Assembly: GCA_038030265.1 (NCBI GenBank)
Contig: CM075940.1
Span: 28,248,940 to 28,312,939, forward strand
DNA from: Corythucha ciliata
Taxonomy: Eukaryota; Arthropoda; Insecta; Hemiptera; Tingidae
Reading direction: 5' to 3'
Length of the DNA stretch: 64,000 nucleotides
A program made the position numbers and the translations under genes. Below, piece by piece: positions 22,586 to 33,987 of the stretch; the first letter of the stretch is position 1, and each line of letters starts with the position of its first letter. The notes under the pieces were generated by a model that did not search any database, had not been told where the DNA came from, and saw only the letters and a list, made by a program, of their open reading frames with translations.

Positions 22586-23835
22586 AATCGCGACGTGTAC
22601 GCCCGACACTTCACACTGATGACCGATCACAAACCCCTCCACTCAGATCCTTCACCCGGATAAGTCTTTGCCTGTTGAAAGAAAACGCTCTCGCACACCC
22701 CAATAAACGATATCGGGAAGTTAGAAGAGAAATCCAATTCTGATGACTTCATCACATCACTCAGTTGCCAATTACAGCCGACAAAATAGCGAAACACACG
22801 AGAAAAGACGAGCACCTGGGTAAAATCGTTATGATACTGGAAGCAGGGCAGGATCTTGCACGGCACAAACTCAAATTCCTGGAAGTAAACTATAACCTTT
22901 CGAGCGGCTGCTTGCTCTTCGAACATCGAGTTGTTATCTCACCGTCTCTCCAACCTGCAATTCTGCCCATTCGTTAAGATGAATCGTTATGAGAACATCG
23001 CTCGTTCATTCGCCTACTGGCCTGGTGTAGATAATGATATAGAGAATCAGGCTAAGAAATGTACTTCATGTCCCAGAAACGCGCATGCACCTCCAAAATT
23101 CAGGACTCATCATTGGGAGTATCCCAAGGCCCCTTTGGAACGTATCCACATTGACTTTGCCGGACCTTTTGCAGGATCAATGCTTCTAATAGTGGTTGAT
23201 GCGTACAGCAAATGGATTGAAGTTTATATTACTAATTCTACCACGACGATCGCTACGATCGAAATCCTGGACAGACTTTTCTCTTCCTTCGAGGTTCCAG
23301 TCACTATCGTTTCAGATAATGGACCACAATTCACATCAGATGAATTCAGATCTTTTCTAATGTCTTCAGGAGTCAAGTGCCACAAACCCACCTCTCCGGA
23401 GTCTTGGGAGAAACTCAATGAATTTCTGCAACATTACAGAAAAGTTCGACAACGAACGAACCACCCGCTCTACTCTTCTTAGGACCTGCAAAACTGGACC
23501 CCGTCCGGCCACAAAATGTTGGAGCCAAAATTCAAGAAAAACAGCAGTCGAATTTTGTACCTTTGTTTCTAGAATTTGAAGATAATGCTACCATGGTGTA
23601 CTTCACGTCTGAAAACCGTCGCATGGATAAGTGGATCAATATCTCGGCGTCTAGGAGACGTTCATTATGAAATTGAATTTGAACATCGACGCTTCCGGCG
23701 GCGCCACATCGAACAAATAAAGCCCTGCAGGGAAGACATTTCAGAAACAGCTGCTGTACCGGAGAAGAGACGAAATGGATGCCATCTTCAGCTACCTTCG
23801 CCACTGTTATGTTCTGAACTCGTTACGTCATAGTG
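22586..23835 (+). pseudogene. Gypsy pol relic: RNase H tail and integrase, internally deleted
   Basis: It begins with an RNase H motif RHFTLMTDHKPL (22600-22640). The integrase follows: an LPITADKIAKHTRKDEHLG linker, a zinc-binding region that keeps KKCTSC but has lost its His pair, WEYPKAPLERIHIDFAGPF (first Asp), VDAYSKWIEV, and IVSDNGPQFTSDEF (second Asp). Near 23390-23410 the sequence jumps from VKCHKPTSPES to a region matching the far side of the core (LNEFLQHYRKV). The catalytic Glu is thus deleted. The C-terminal module is recognisable as SRRLGDVHYEIEF and RRHIEQIK (23640-23725). Several frame changes are present. No LTR could be proven, although TGTCACGG at 23835 is a plausible 3' LTR start. 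Confidence 0.85.
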
Positions 23836-23917
23836 TCACGGTTGGGAGTCGGGGATTATTTTGTAAGTCTGTGATTCACAGTCTGTGAAACACATCCGTC
23901 CCAGCCAACCGTCACCA

Positions 23918-24263
23918 GGATTGTGCCTTCTTCCCACCCTGGCTTGATGCCTTGAAAGGCACATGACCAGGTTTCAGCCTGACTGGATGGCTGGGAAGTG
24001 ACCCGGCACGTGCAAGTCCTGTTTATCCTCGCCCCACTCTCCCGTCAGCCGTGTTAGCTGGTCAAAGCCGCTGGTGTGGACCGGTTGGCGGTGGGGAGTT
24101 TTACAGGTGGTAAAGATGGGACGAGGAGAGATACCCGTTATTGATGACCTTGATGGTGGGGTACCGCGGTTCTCAAAGGCGGTAAACAAAGCGCAAGGAT
24201 GGTGATCCAGCGTCGATGATGAGGCAGTGGTAGACTCGGGGCCGAGATAAGCGCGGTAGAACA
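23918..24263 (-). mobile_element. 5'-truncated R1-like LINE, 3' end only
   Basis: Matches 62898-63130 (GTGACCCGGCACGTGCAAGT, GGCGGTGGGGAGTTTTACAG). It is flanked by a perfect 13-bp duplication CCAACCGTCACCA (23905-23917 and 24264-24276), which proves a clean insertion. On the minus strand it covers the end of the ORF2 C-terminal region (CKTPHRQPVHT) and the 3' UTR. Confidence 0.8.
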
Positions 24264-24306
24264 CCAACCGTCACCAACACCGGCTCACCAACTGATTATG
24301 ACTCAC

Positions 24307-24444
24307 CTAGCCATAACAGCACATATCCAGCACCAGCTACTCCTAATACTCCACCAATTTTTGGTCCACCAAACCTCCTAAGGCGTTCAACTTGAATTCG
24401 ACGGCCACCCGACAAATATAGACCAGATGATTGGTAAACTCCCA
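24307..24444 (-). other. Candidate coding exon, unrecognised protein
   Basis: The minus strand has a good acceptor (TTTCCTCCCTGCAG), a 138-bp open segment and a strong donor (CTAG then GTGAGT at 24306-24301). The encoded ~45 residues read plausibly: GVYQSSGLYLSGGRRIQVER, then a basic RR, then a Gly-rich hydrophobic stretch (IGGVLGVAGAGYVLLWL) that could be a membrane segment. I do not recognise the family. Alternatively the segment is part of a Gypsy 3' LTR (23835 to about 24600, with AATAAA at 24536) and the exon-like look is chance. Confidence 0.35.
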
Positions 24445-24693
24445 CTGCAGGGAGGAAATGTTGTATAATATACACTACACACTCCCCTCCCATCTTATTA
24501 TGTTCATATGATTCTTTTACCTTCTCGTATTTTTGAATAAAGAGTATTTAACAAATCCAACATGAACAATAAAATTCATAACGTTTCAGGGACAAGGGAT
24601 ATAAGCGAGCTATACCGCCCCCTTCCCTTTCACCCCATATAAAGACAATAAATTGACCCTTGTCCCTCTGCTCGTATATAGAAACTTAGGAAA

Positions 24694-24851
24694 CTATCGT
24701 TTTTCTTCATTTGAATCGACGATTTTTTCTTGATTAATTAAATTATAATTAACGCCTGGATTGACATCCATTGCTTCTGAGTCCGCATTGTTATCAAACT
24801 GAACTACGTTTATATCTGGAGGATCATTCTTCCTATCGATGTCTCCTTTGC
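24694..24851 (-). other. Candidate terminal exon, acidic C-terminal tail
   Basis: The minus strand has a pyrimidine-rich tract then AATATAG, and a 158-bp open segment ending in TAG at 24696-24694. The residues are hydrophilic and acidic (KGDIDRKNDPPDINVVQFDN, then SEAMDVNPGVNYNLINQEK). It could be the last coding exon of a minus-strand host gene. No partner exon is proven, because the exon-like segment at 24307-24444 lies downstream of this stop. Confidence 0.35.
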
Positions 24852-25382
24852 CTATATTCGTGCAAAAGTAAAAGTAAAGGAAAAGGGAAAACTTCCAATA
24901 TTAACAATGGGTCTCTTTTTGTCTCGAAGAGAAAATACGAATTCAAAAATAAAATCAAAGGAATACTCCCAGAAATTTTGAACACGACCATGGTGCGATC
25001 AATAAGTAAGAACTATAGAGAGAACTACAGACCACTTGCTCAAACTTTGATAGCTCATTCACAACTGACTGTTGCTCATTGTGGTTGTAGCTCATTCACA
25101 ACAAGGGAGTTGAAATACCAGACGTTGCAATAAATAGAGAGCGAAAAGTAGGACAATTTTAAAAAAGTAGGGCGTTCTTAGGACGTTTGGTCACCCCAAG
25201 TCCGAGGAAGTCTCAGGTTGAAACAGCACCTTCAATTAATGCAATCTCGCATTTTTCTGGTGGGTTTAACCCTCGACAACTATCATATATTCTTCTTTGC
25301 ACGTGTAAATACTTCACATGGATTTAGCGGAGCCTTTTAAAACATTAAATAAATAAATTGCTTTTCGTTTTGTTTGGTTTAC

Positions 25383-25640
25383 CTAGAAATTTAGATTCGG
25401 TCGAAATCCAAAGGTGTGGCTTGGATTGAGATCAATACGAAGAAGTGAAAAGGAATCCCTATACTGATTGGGAGCATCACCTTCGTCATGAATGAAGGTT
25501 GTTTGATCCAATGATGTCCTTGTTACTTCGTAATACAACTGTCGAACAGTGTGGTCCCCGGGGGTGTTAAGAGCATGAGTGACGAAGGAAAATAATATTT
25601 TTTTTTTTCCCTCGACAGTTTTGGAACATACAGCGATCAC
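25383..25640 (-). other. Unrecognised open frame, possibly an exon
   Basis: 85 codons on the minus strand. Residues from RQLYYEVTRTSLDQT through HDEGDAPNQYRDSFSLLRID to NLNF and the stop look protein-like rather than low complexity. TTCTAG is followed by GTAAAC. I cannot name a family, and the upstream part (poly-A run at the 5' side) is unlikely to be coding. Confidence 0.25.
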
Positions 25641-25799
25641 GATCCGTGAGCCCTCCCCCCCCCCCCAACCACGACCACATCATCCAAACCAACTTAACCG
25701 CGTGATTCTTTCACCCTGTGAGTGGAACGCGGAAATCCTTGAGCGATGGTCAAATCATTTTCAAGTAATTTAATCTACCGACACTGTCAATGGGAGCTG

Positions 25800-27660
25800 A
25801 CAAGCGAAGTTCTTGGAATTTCAAAGGGGCGCCGTCGCTTGTGAAATTACTCAGGAAATAAATCGCCTTACTTGTGCGCTTGCAAGGTCTCTTACAATTT
25901 GAATTGACTTGAAACTAATTTACGTGTATGTATGCTATATTGAAATGAGTGTTCCGTTGTATCACGATCTGAAGCTGCATATAGCTTCCTCCCTCAACTG
26001 TATAGTTATAGAAATTATTTATTGCTCTTACCAGAAATCACTAATTTAGCATGGATAAATTGCTGGTATTAGCGTTTTTTGAAACATCAGTTCTTTAAAG
26101 TGAGAACCTCAGATTGGTTTATTAAAGGGCGAAGAAAAGTTGAAAATATATGATTAATAGCGCGTTAAGAACACATTAATTAAGGAGTTCCATAAATCAT
26201 GTTATGCTATTTTTATTGTTTCAAGAAGATTGACACATTTACCCTTTAGTATTCAAGGGATGTTGTAAAATAACTTAATTACTCTCTTATAATAAATCAA
26301 GCCTTTCTCACAGATGCTAATAATACTATTGAGGTTTTTATCACTTTGATAAAACGAACTGAAAGATATTTTTTAATTGATTAGTGTCTTGTATCATTGT
26401 TCAGCTTAAACTATGCATTACGATGCAGGAGATTAGCGTGTTCCATGTGCAGCAAAGAATTGAAATTCCCTGAAAGGAAACCCTTCCAGACTAACCAAAT
26501 TGTAAGGAGCTGAGGAAAACACCGTAGTCTCGCCTACCTCCCCGAAACTTTTAATCCACCTCAACACAAAGATGTTTTCATCGATTGCACATCAGGCAAG
26601 ATGAAAGAATCTTTTATTAAGAGGCGTGAGAACCTAGCGTTTTAATTACCTTTAGAAAACACCAAATAACAATTGAGATGGTGTAATGAAGATGTTCAAC
26701 TTTTCCATTGACGGAACTGTAATTTATGAGGGGACTAGTCAGTAGAAAAACAAAGGGCATGTTTCGTTTGTTCTAGCCCACACGCCCCTTTTCACACACT
26801 ACCCTTTTTTTTCTGTGCTCCAACTACCATTTTATCTTCTTTTCTCCTTCACATTGCCCACTACATGATTGCACGTATTTTCAGTTATGCCCCTCTATCC
26901 TATTTAAACAAACAAAAATCAACTGTTCTGTTTTGAATAGTCGAAAATTGAACGACGCGAGAGGAAAAAAAAGAAAATTCCTATGAAGAGAGGGGCATTG
27001 TTTAATAAGCTCGATCGATAGCGTTAACAGCTTATTTTTTTTTTTTTTTCTTTTTTTTTACGCTCTTCCACCCGATCCTGGGGACTCACTTTCATTAAAC
27101 TGCCAAAAGAGAGCCAGCTCTATACTTCTCCCTCGTATACCTTCCTTCCGGCGGACTTTCTCCCCTTTTTACAGCACTGGGACACAATACTGATTGTCCT
27201 GACATTCTTTGAAAATGTCAAGAAATGTCTAAATGTTTCCCTCCTTCATTTTTTTTGTCTTCTGTTTTCTTTTGTTGTTGTGGAATTTTGAAGAACTTGG
27301 TGAGTACTATAGTTTCCTCTCTATCAACACTTGTGCGGAAGTGATCAATAATTTGATTTATTAGCCAGATCCACTATTGAATGTCATGGCGTTTCGCTCG
27401 AGAAGTTTTATACATCCCTAGTCCTTTAACGGGCAAGCGGGGCAAGTTAAGCATAAAGGTAGGGGGGGGGGGGAATTGGGACTTATTTTGTGTTCAGAAG
27501 TGATGTGAACACAACGTAGTACAGTCACTTCCTAGGTTTTCCCATTTTCCTCGCCTTGGGAAACCCGTATCTCCAGGGACACATTGCCTTCATTCCGGAT
27601 GTCTCTGGAAGTGGCTCCTAGGATACATTGCATGCATGCCGGTTTGTTGGCTAGGATAAA
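25800..27660. other. No gene recognised
   Basis: AT-rich, largely unique sequence. A poly-T tract lies near 27033-27058 and a G10 run near 27465. It may be an intron or spacer of the host. Confidence 0.4.
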
Positions 27661-27661
27661 T

Positions 27662-27821
27662 TTTACGCTAAAGGGACCTATTCTCTAACAAAAAAGCAAT
27701 ATATTTTTCGTACCAATATGTAAATTTTATTCATTTGTGCAAATAAATTGATAAAATAGACCTATTGCTATATAAAAAAATATTGCTTTTGTGTTAGAGA
27801 ATAGGCCCCTAGGAGCGTAAA
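27662..27821. mobile_element. Palindromic MITE, ~160 bp
   Basis: Inverted repeats of ~43 bp: TTTACGCTAAAGGGACCTAT then TCTCTAAC at the left, and GTTAGAGAATAGG then GAGCGTAAA at the right. An AT-rich centre lies between. No clear target duplication. Confidence 0.6.
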
Positions 27822-28165
27822 TCAGCTACTTGACGCGTAATCACATTTTTTTCAGGTTCAATCATACTCGTTTGCTGAAAAAAAGCGTCGATAAAATATA
27901 AGGGGATGAATCGATAAATGATGTAAGATCATTAGAAAAACGCGCTCTTGTCAGTCTTCGAATTTATTATAAACTATGCCTCTACATTGTCAAAGAAGTA
28001 AGAAATACAATAAACAGAGTAATGAAAGTAAGTAAAAATATAATATAAACAAGATAGAACCCCAATTTAAACTAGATAAAACCAAAAAGGCAACAAAATT
28101 TGGGTGTTTCATAAAAGTATCACAAGACAAGACAATTTATTACAAGTATGTAGGTACTATATAAA

Positions 28166-29292
28166 TTATTTCTTTACGTGAAAATCATAAAAGCAATTTC
28201 GTTCTTCCACCATGCATAACCTCATTACACATTTTGTACAGGTGACCGAAGTTTGGCCATTGGGGCAAAAGCGACATCTCCCTTTCGTTGTAAATTTAGG
28301 TAAATGGCCCACATTGTATTGCCATATGCTGGTCAGACTATGGTGGGGGATTCTGTTATTCTTTCTCTTGGCCGGTGGGACGGTACCAGAACTCGGCCTA
28401 CCTTTTTTTTTTACCCTCTCAAAAAGGTGCAGCTCCTGAGATAATTGGATTCTGAACTCTTTCAGTGACATGGCCTTTGTTCCCGCTTGTTTAGAGTCTC
28501 TTCTATATAACAGCCAAGAATTGTTCACGGCAATATCGAGGATCTCACTGAAAATTGTGAGGTACCATTTCATGCATTTCTTCTTGGTCCTACAAAAAGA
28601 AACTAGCTGACCCGACAAATCGACGCCCCCCCCCCATAAATTCGTTATAAATTTTGACAACCCCAGGCGTTTTTACAAGAATATGGGTCTTTTCCTCCCT
28701 GGACCATCTTTTTAGCTCTGTTTTGTATTCCGGAGAAACAAACGAACTGCACAAATGGACTGGTTTATTATCCAGCCACTCGACAGCTACCAATTTGCAG
28801 TTGTTTTCAACTAGAACGTGTAAACTACCTTGACCTTGTTTTTTTAGCTCTTCGTCCTGATCTAAATTCTAAATCGGGACATCTATTAGTTCGTATCGTT
28901 CCCAAGCTAAGGATCCCGTACTCGTGGCGAAGATATGTCATCAGACGAGGATTTGAATGGAAATTATATAAAAAATAAAAAAAACGAATTTCAGTGAAGG
29001 TTCCGGGATAGATTTACAGAGGGCGACGACAGCCTGAGCGGATAGGCCAAACTTCTGTTCTCTGGGGGAAAGATTTACATTTGAAAACGTAAAAGCCCCA
29101 CCATACAAAAGAAAATCATACGCAATCCCATTGACTCCTGACCTTACAAATAATTTGATTCCCCATCTGCAGGGTTTGTCCTTCATAAATTGACGTTTCG
29201 CCCCTGCTCTGTTTCCCTTATAAGGAACCATCATTTCGTCCACGCTAAATTTCTGTTCATGGGGAATTGGTAAACAATTGTTCCTGAACACT
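28166..29292 (-). pseudogene. piggyBac-like transposase, C-terminal two thirds
   Basis: Minus strand, in order: FRNNCLPIPHEQKFSVDEMM with the catalytic-region KGNRAGAKRQF (29290-29190), KPCRWGIKLFVRSGV, a gap with frame changes near 28900, RWSREEKTHILVKTPGVVK (28700s), IYNEFMGG then VDLSGQLVSF, KKKCMKWYLTIFSEILDIAV, NNSWLLYRRD, and a C-terminal Cys-rich ribbon (RCRFC, CTKC, LCMVEERNCF). This is the DDE_Tnp_1_7 layout of piggyBac/PGBD transposases, which cut and paste at TTAA. A G10 homopolymer at 28626-28635, inside the codons of the conserved MGGVDL motif, has lengthened and shifted the frame. The N-terminal third lies at 39449-40430, separated by the BEL insertion. Confidence 0.88.
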
Positions 29293-29297
29293 TCTAC

Positions 29298-29652
29298 TGT
29301 TCGGAATATCGGGGGTTTTTAAATATATGTGTATAGTTTTTGTGTGTCAAAGATGATCTTTTGCTGGTTTTTATTTTTTTGTTTAAAGTTTCGATTTTTC
29401 TTAGTTCATATTAATTGATTTATTAACTCGATTTCATTATTTTGAATCGATCGTAAAAATGGCTCAGCCATAATAGGTTTTCCATTTCCTATCCCTTCGT
29501 CCATTTTTTTTTTTCTTTTCCCTATTCCTATTCTTACGTCCCTTTTACCTCTTTTTTGTTTAATTGTTTTTCTAGTTTTTGCTAGCATCCTTTAGTCGCA
29601 TTTTTCACCATTTTCATTTAATTTATAATACAGTCCACTCAATTCGAGAACA
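29298..29652 (+). repeat. 5' LTR of the BEL element
   Basis: 355 bp, TGTTCGGAATATCGG to TTCGAGAACA. It matches the 3' LTR closely apart from small indels and the SINE. TTAAATATATGTGTATAG near 29330 could serve as a TATA region. Confidence 0.88.
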
Positions 29653-30141
29653 TTTGGTCCTAACCGGGCCTGGGATATTTTATTGTGCCTAATTACTTCA
29701 GAAATCATATTTTGTAAATTTTATTGCAGTTTGCGTGAAAGTTTTTAATATTCATTGTAATTCTTTTGAATTTCTTGAAGCACGTGGTTTTTTTTAGTAG
29801 TATTCTTGAGGATAGTCTTTTTCAAAAAAAAAAAAAAAAAAAAAAATACCGTTACGAGCTTTTTTACTTGGCGGGCTTCGAGTAGCCCTTTTGAAAAATG
29901 TTTTTCCTTGGCGTTGGTGGCGCTCTCGTGAGGCATTTTAAGCCCTGATATTTTGAACTAAAGCGGATTTTTTGAGCCGTCTGGTTGAGGCCTCCGTATT
30001 TTTATCTTGATTATCTTCTTTGTTTTGTTAATTCTTATCTTGTTCTTTTTTCGTTTTTTTTTGTTTTTTTTGTTTTTTTTTTCTCGTTTTGTTTTTTGCT
30101 TTGTAGTTTCATTCGGTGCCGTATTAATTTGAATCTTTGCA

Positions 30142-31181
30142 ATGGCTTCGTCATTAAGCAAAAATTGTACAGTCATTAAAATCGATGTGTCGCGTCTCAT
30201 TGAATTAAACGGCCGCGATAATTTGTCCGATGCCGAAGTTTCTCGAAGCAGAGGAGCTAATTTCGGAACTCGATCAACATCAGGACGCCCTGTACAATCT
30301 TTTATCCTCGGACGAATTTCCTGATAATTACCCGGAAACTCTTTTAATTCGTTATTTACGGGACTTGAATTCCTGCACATATTCCCTGAAAGCCAAATTG
30401 CTTAATATCTGTCCTCGTTCTAAAGGCTCCGTCAAGAGCCCAATCTGTTTTGGGACAATATTTAACACCACCTTCCGGTTCTGGAAGTGGCGAAGAGGCT
30501 GAATTTCCGCATATTGAGTCTTCGGTTGTCAATCGGGACGTTTCGGCGCCGAATTTAGGGACATCACTTCCCGACATCTCTGGGGATGGCGCCCAGCTTG
30601 TTAGGTCTGTTCCCCCTGACCCTCCTAAATGGAGAAGTCCCGCTCTTCCAGTAATTCCTCTTAGTACGTTTGACGGAGACAGAAAATCGTGGCTTGAGTT
30701 CAAGTCCACCTTCGAATCTTTAGTCAAGTCGGAATCGTCCCTGTCTGATGTAAACAAATTGCAATACCTCAAAGCTTGCCTCAAGGGTGACGCGCTGAGG
30801 AAAATTCAGTCACTTTCGTTCGATGGCAGCAATTTTGCCGTCGCATGGGACATTCTCTTGAAAACCTACGATTACTCCCGTAGCGTAGCCTTATGCTACT
30901 TGAACGCGATTTTGGATCATAAGCCAATTTCACGGGGTGTCGAGGAACTAGCCAGCTTAGTCACCACAATGACATCGAGTATTGAAGTATTAAAGGCTCT
31001 CAAATACCCAACGGACCAATTGGATTTTATCCTCACTTCCCTGATTTTGAGAAAGGTCGACCCTGTAACTCGAGAACAATTTGAGTCGGCCCAGTTATCA
31101 GTCTCTCATAGACTTTTTGCAGAGGCGTATTCAGTCTTTAAGGGCTGCGCAAAATGGTGGGCGCATTACGACGTCATCTGA
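30142..31181 (+). pseudogene. BEL gag-like region (DUF1759-type)
   Basis: It starts at ATG 30142 and changes frame near 30235 and 30430. From about 30600 it reads PPDPPKWRSPALPVIPLSTF, DGDRKSWLEFKSTFESLV, LQYLKACLKGDALRKI, VAWDILLKTYD and ILRKVDPVTREQFE, which is the capsid-like domain of BEL/Pao polyproteins. The last codons run out of frame near 31150, where the zinc-knuckle region begins in another frame. Role in the family: particle assembly. Confidence 0.82.
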
Positions 31182-31189
31182 TTCCATTG

Positions 31190-32140
31190 TGGGAGGAAAT
31201 AAAAGTATTCTGAAGAAAGATTTCCGGAAATTATCCTTAGCGGTTACCACCAATCCCAGCTGCCTACTTTGCTCTAGGAGTCATGCGGTCGCGAACTGTC
31301 CTACATTCTTGGCGTTGCAACCTCGAGAACGTTACTCCGTGATTAGAGATAAGAAGGCCTGTGCTTTTTGCCTATCTCTTGGACACCCCTCCAAGTATTG
31401 TAGAGTAAAAACGCAATGTAAAACCTGTAAATCGAGTCACCATCATTTATTGTGTTTCAAAACTCAAACAGATTCACAGTCGACCAGGGCCAGTCTTACT
31501 GGGTTTCAATCTCGTGAAGCACAAGCTGGTGATGCAGCTTCCAGTTGCGTCACTGCTGCAGCGTCTTACAGCCCTCTTGTGAGGCAGCTAAGACCATCCA
31601 CCGTTCTCTTGGCCACTGTTCTGGTCTCGGCACAAGCCGCTGATCGCTCCAGAATTTTAGCGCGTGGTTTATTGGATTCCGCAAGTCAATGTAGCTTCGT
31701 GACCAAAAATCTAGCCGATCGTCTACAACTTCCACGCTCTCCGACTAACACCCCTGTCTTCGGGTTAGGTCAGACGAGTGTCGCCAACCGTCAGGAGACA
31801 GTCATTTTCCGGTTTTCCCCCCGTCGCTAGTGAAACCACCCCGTCGTTTGCTACGTCTTCTCTGCTGATCGACACGATCATTGAAAATTCGCCGTCTAAG
31901 GCCCTTCCTCCGCGATTATGGGACCATTTGAGTGGTCTGCCTCTTGCGGATCCGTCGTTCGGAATTCCCGGGGATATAGATTTTCTGATAGGTGCCGACC
32001 TTTTTACTCGTCTCATGACGGGCCGAAAACGAGCAGGGCCTCCTGGAACTCCAGCACTGTTCGAAACGTTGCTTGGATGGGTGGTTCTCGGACCAGTTTC
32101 CCCTGTTTCTGAAATGCGAGAAGTCTCACTCTGCTCAACA
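31190..32140 (+). pseudogene. BEL zinc knuckles and aspartic protease (A17/DUF1758)
   Basis: Knuckles: CLLCSRSHAVANCPTF, ACAFCLSLGHPSKYC and CKTCKSSHHHLLC. The protease follows with ILARGLLDSASQCSFVTKNL (active-site DSAS) near 31660. After a frame change near 31790 it reads LPPRLWDHLSGLPLADPSFG, DIDFLIGADLFTRL and LLGWVVLGPVS. It cleaves the polyprotein in related elements. Confidence 0.85.
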
Positions 32141-33985
32141 GTTTGTTTGTGCGCTACGAATTCCTTGGACCACGTTGTTCACTCATTTTGGGAGCTTGAA
32201 AAGATCCCCGTCGTTTCCCGTCAAGACTCTCGGGACTTGTACGCGGATCAAGGATAATTTTAAACGTTTATCCGATGGTCGTTTCGAAGTTCGCCTGATT
32301 TTTGCTCCGAATGAGCCACAACTTGGTGACTCGAGGGCTATTGCGCTGAAAAGATTTTTTTCTCTTGAGAGGCGATTGAAGACTCATCCAAAATTAAAGG
32401 AAGAGTACGTTCGCGCTATGGGCGAATATTTAGACGAAAATTATGCTGTGCCAGCCTCTGACTCTGATGAAGGTTATTTCATCCCCCATCACTGTGTCGT
32501 GAAAGAGGAGAGTACGACCACGAAGACTCGTGTCGTTTTCGACGCTTCTTGCCCCTCCGCTAATGGACGATTGTCTGCTTCCCGGTCCTAAACCGCAGAA
32601 AAATATTTTTGAAGTTCTTACGCTCTTTCGGAGGGAGCCAGTCGTTTTGATTGGAGATATTAGGCGCATGTTTTGCCAAATATCCTTCATTCCCGAACAC
32701 GCAAAGTATCAACTTTTTTTGTGGCGTGCCTCGGAGACTGAACCTCTAAATGTGTACAAAATGAAATCGGTTGTATTTGGCGTGTCTTGTTCGCCGTACC
32801 TGGCCATTAGAACCCTTCATCAACTTTGCTGTGAAGAAAAAGACAACTATCCTCTCGCGGCTCAGCAGTTGCTTCAAAACACCTACGTTGACGATTTATT
32901 GGGAAATTGCCGCTCCACAGAGGAAGCTAAAGACCTGATTGTCCAGTTGAAAGCCCTTTTAAAACGTGGCGGTTTTTCCATGAGAAAGTGGAGAACTAAT
33001 TTTCCCGAAGTTTTGAGTCCAGTGACTGCGCGGACCCTGAACTGCTGTCTTTTGACACAGCCAATCCCTTCGAGGTGTTAGGGCTGCAGTGGAGTCCAAA
33101 GGAAGACGTTTTTACTTTTAAGGTGTCTGATTCCGAGGGTGCACGGACTAAACGTTCGGTGCTTTCATTCACGGCTCGACTGTTCGATCCTTTGGGTTTT
33201 ATTGCCCCAAGCGTTTTAGTTGCGAAATTGTTCTTGCGGGATTTATGGGTAGATAAATTAGGATGGGACGATCCCTTTCCGACACCTCTTTTAAGTCGTT
33301 GGGACGAGCTTGCAAAATATTTTAGTTCATTTGAAAATCTTAAACTTACTCGTTGCTTTCTTTCTTTTGACGAAGATCCAAAATATGAACTTCACGGTTT
33401 CTGTGATGCAAGCGAAAACGCCTACGCGGCTGTCGTTTATTTATTAGCGCGTACATCATCCGGGTCCAAGTTATTTTTGATAATGGCTAAAACCAAAGTA
33501 GCCCCGGTAAAACGAAAAATTACGCTTCCGCGGTTAGAATTGTGTGGTGCACACTTGCTCGCACAACTCATAAATAAAGCCAAGGACATTTTGACCAAGG
33601 TTGTAAATATCGAGGCGACCTTCTGTTGGTGTGACGCTATTATAGTGCTTTATTGGGTCAGTTCGACCCCTAAAAGGTGGCAAACTTTTGTCGCCAATCG
33701 AGTAGACCAGATCCAGCAATTGACTAGGCCGGAGGATTGGCGGCACGTTCGGTCGGAGGACAATCCGGCGGATGTGGCGTCTAGGGGTTCTCTTCCTAGC
33801 TGTTTAATCAGAAATACTCTGTGGTGGCAAGGCCCTTCATGGTTGTCACAAGATCCAAAAGCATGGTCTTTTTTCAAACCTCCCACAACCGACTTTAGTT
33901 CATTTGATCTGGAGGAGAAGGTCAGTGTCAAATGTTTGAATGTTCAGATCTGTCCCTTTCTAGACAACATTATTAGTTTCAAATC
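32141..33985 (+). pseudogene. BEL reverse transcriptase and RNase H
   Basis: RT starts near 32250 (FAPNEPQLGDSRAIALKRFF) and reads GYFIPHHCVVKEES and RVVFDASCPS. After a frame change near 32570 it reads LPGPKPQKNIFEVL, VVLIGDIRRMFCQI (first catalytic Asp), VVFGVSCSPYLA and TYVDDLLG (catalytic DD, 32883). After a further change near 33070 it reads LGLQWSPKEDVFTF, FTARLFDPLGFIAP and the Pao-type RNase H region GFCDASENAYAAVVYL with LPRLELCGAHLL. Catalytic residues are kept although the frame is broken at least three times. Confidence 0.88.
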
Positions 33986-33987
33986 TC

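Noticed and set aside
22586..23835. Assigning 22.6-23.8 kb as the missing integrase of the Gypsy element at 12.7-14.9 kb
   Set aside because: It contains its own RNase H tail and lies 8 kb away, and the 12.7-kb element is already closed by LTRs and duplications. They are separate copies.
24444..24694. Joining the two exon-like segments at 24.3 and 24.8 kb into one gene
   Set aside because: On the minus strand the 24851-24694 segment ends in a stop before the other begins, so a simple splice does not work.
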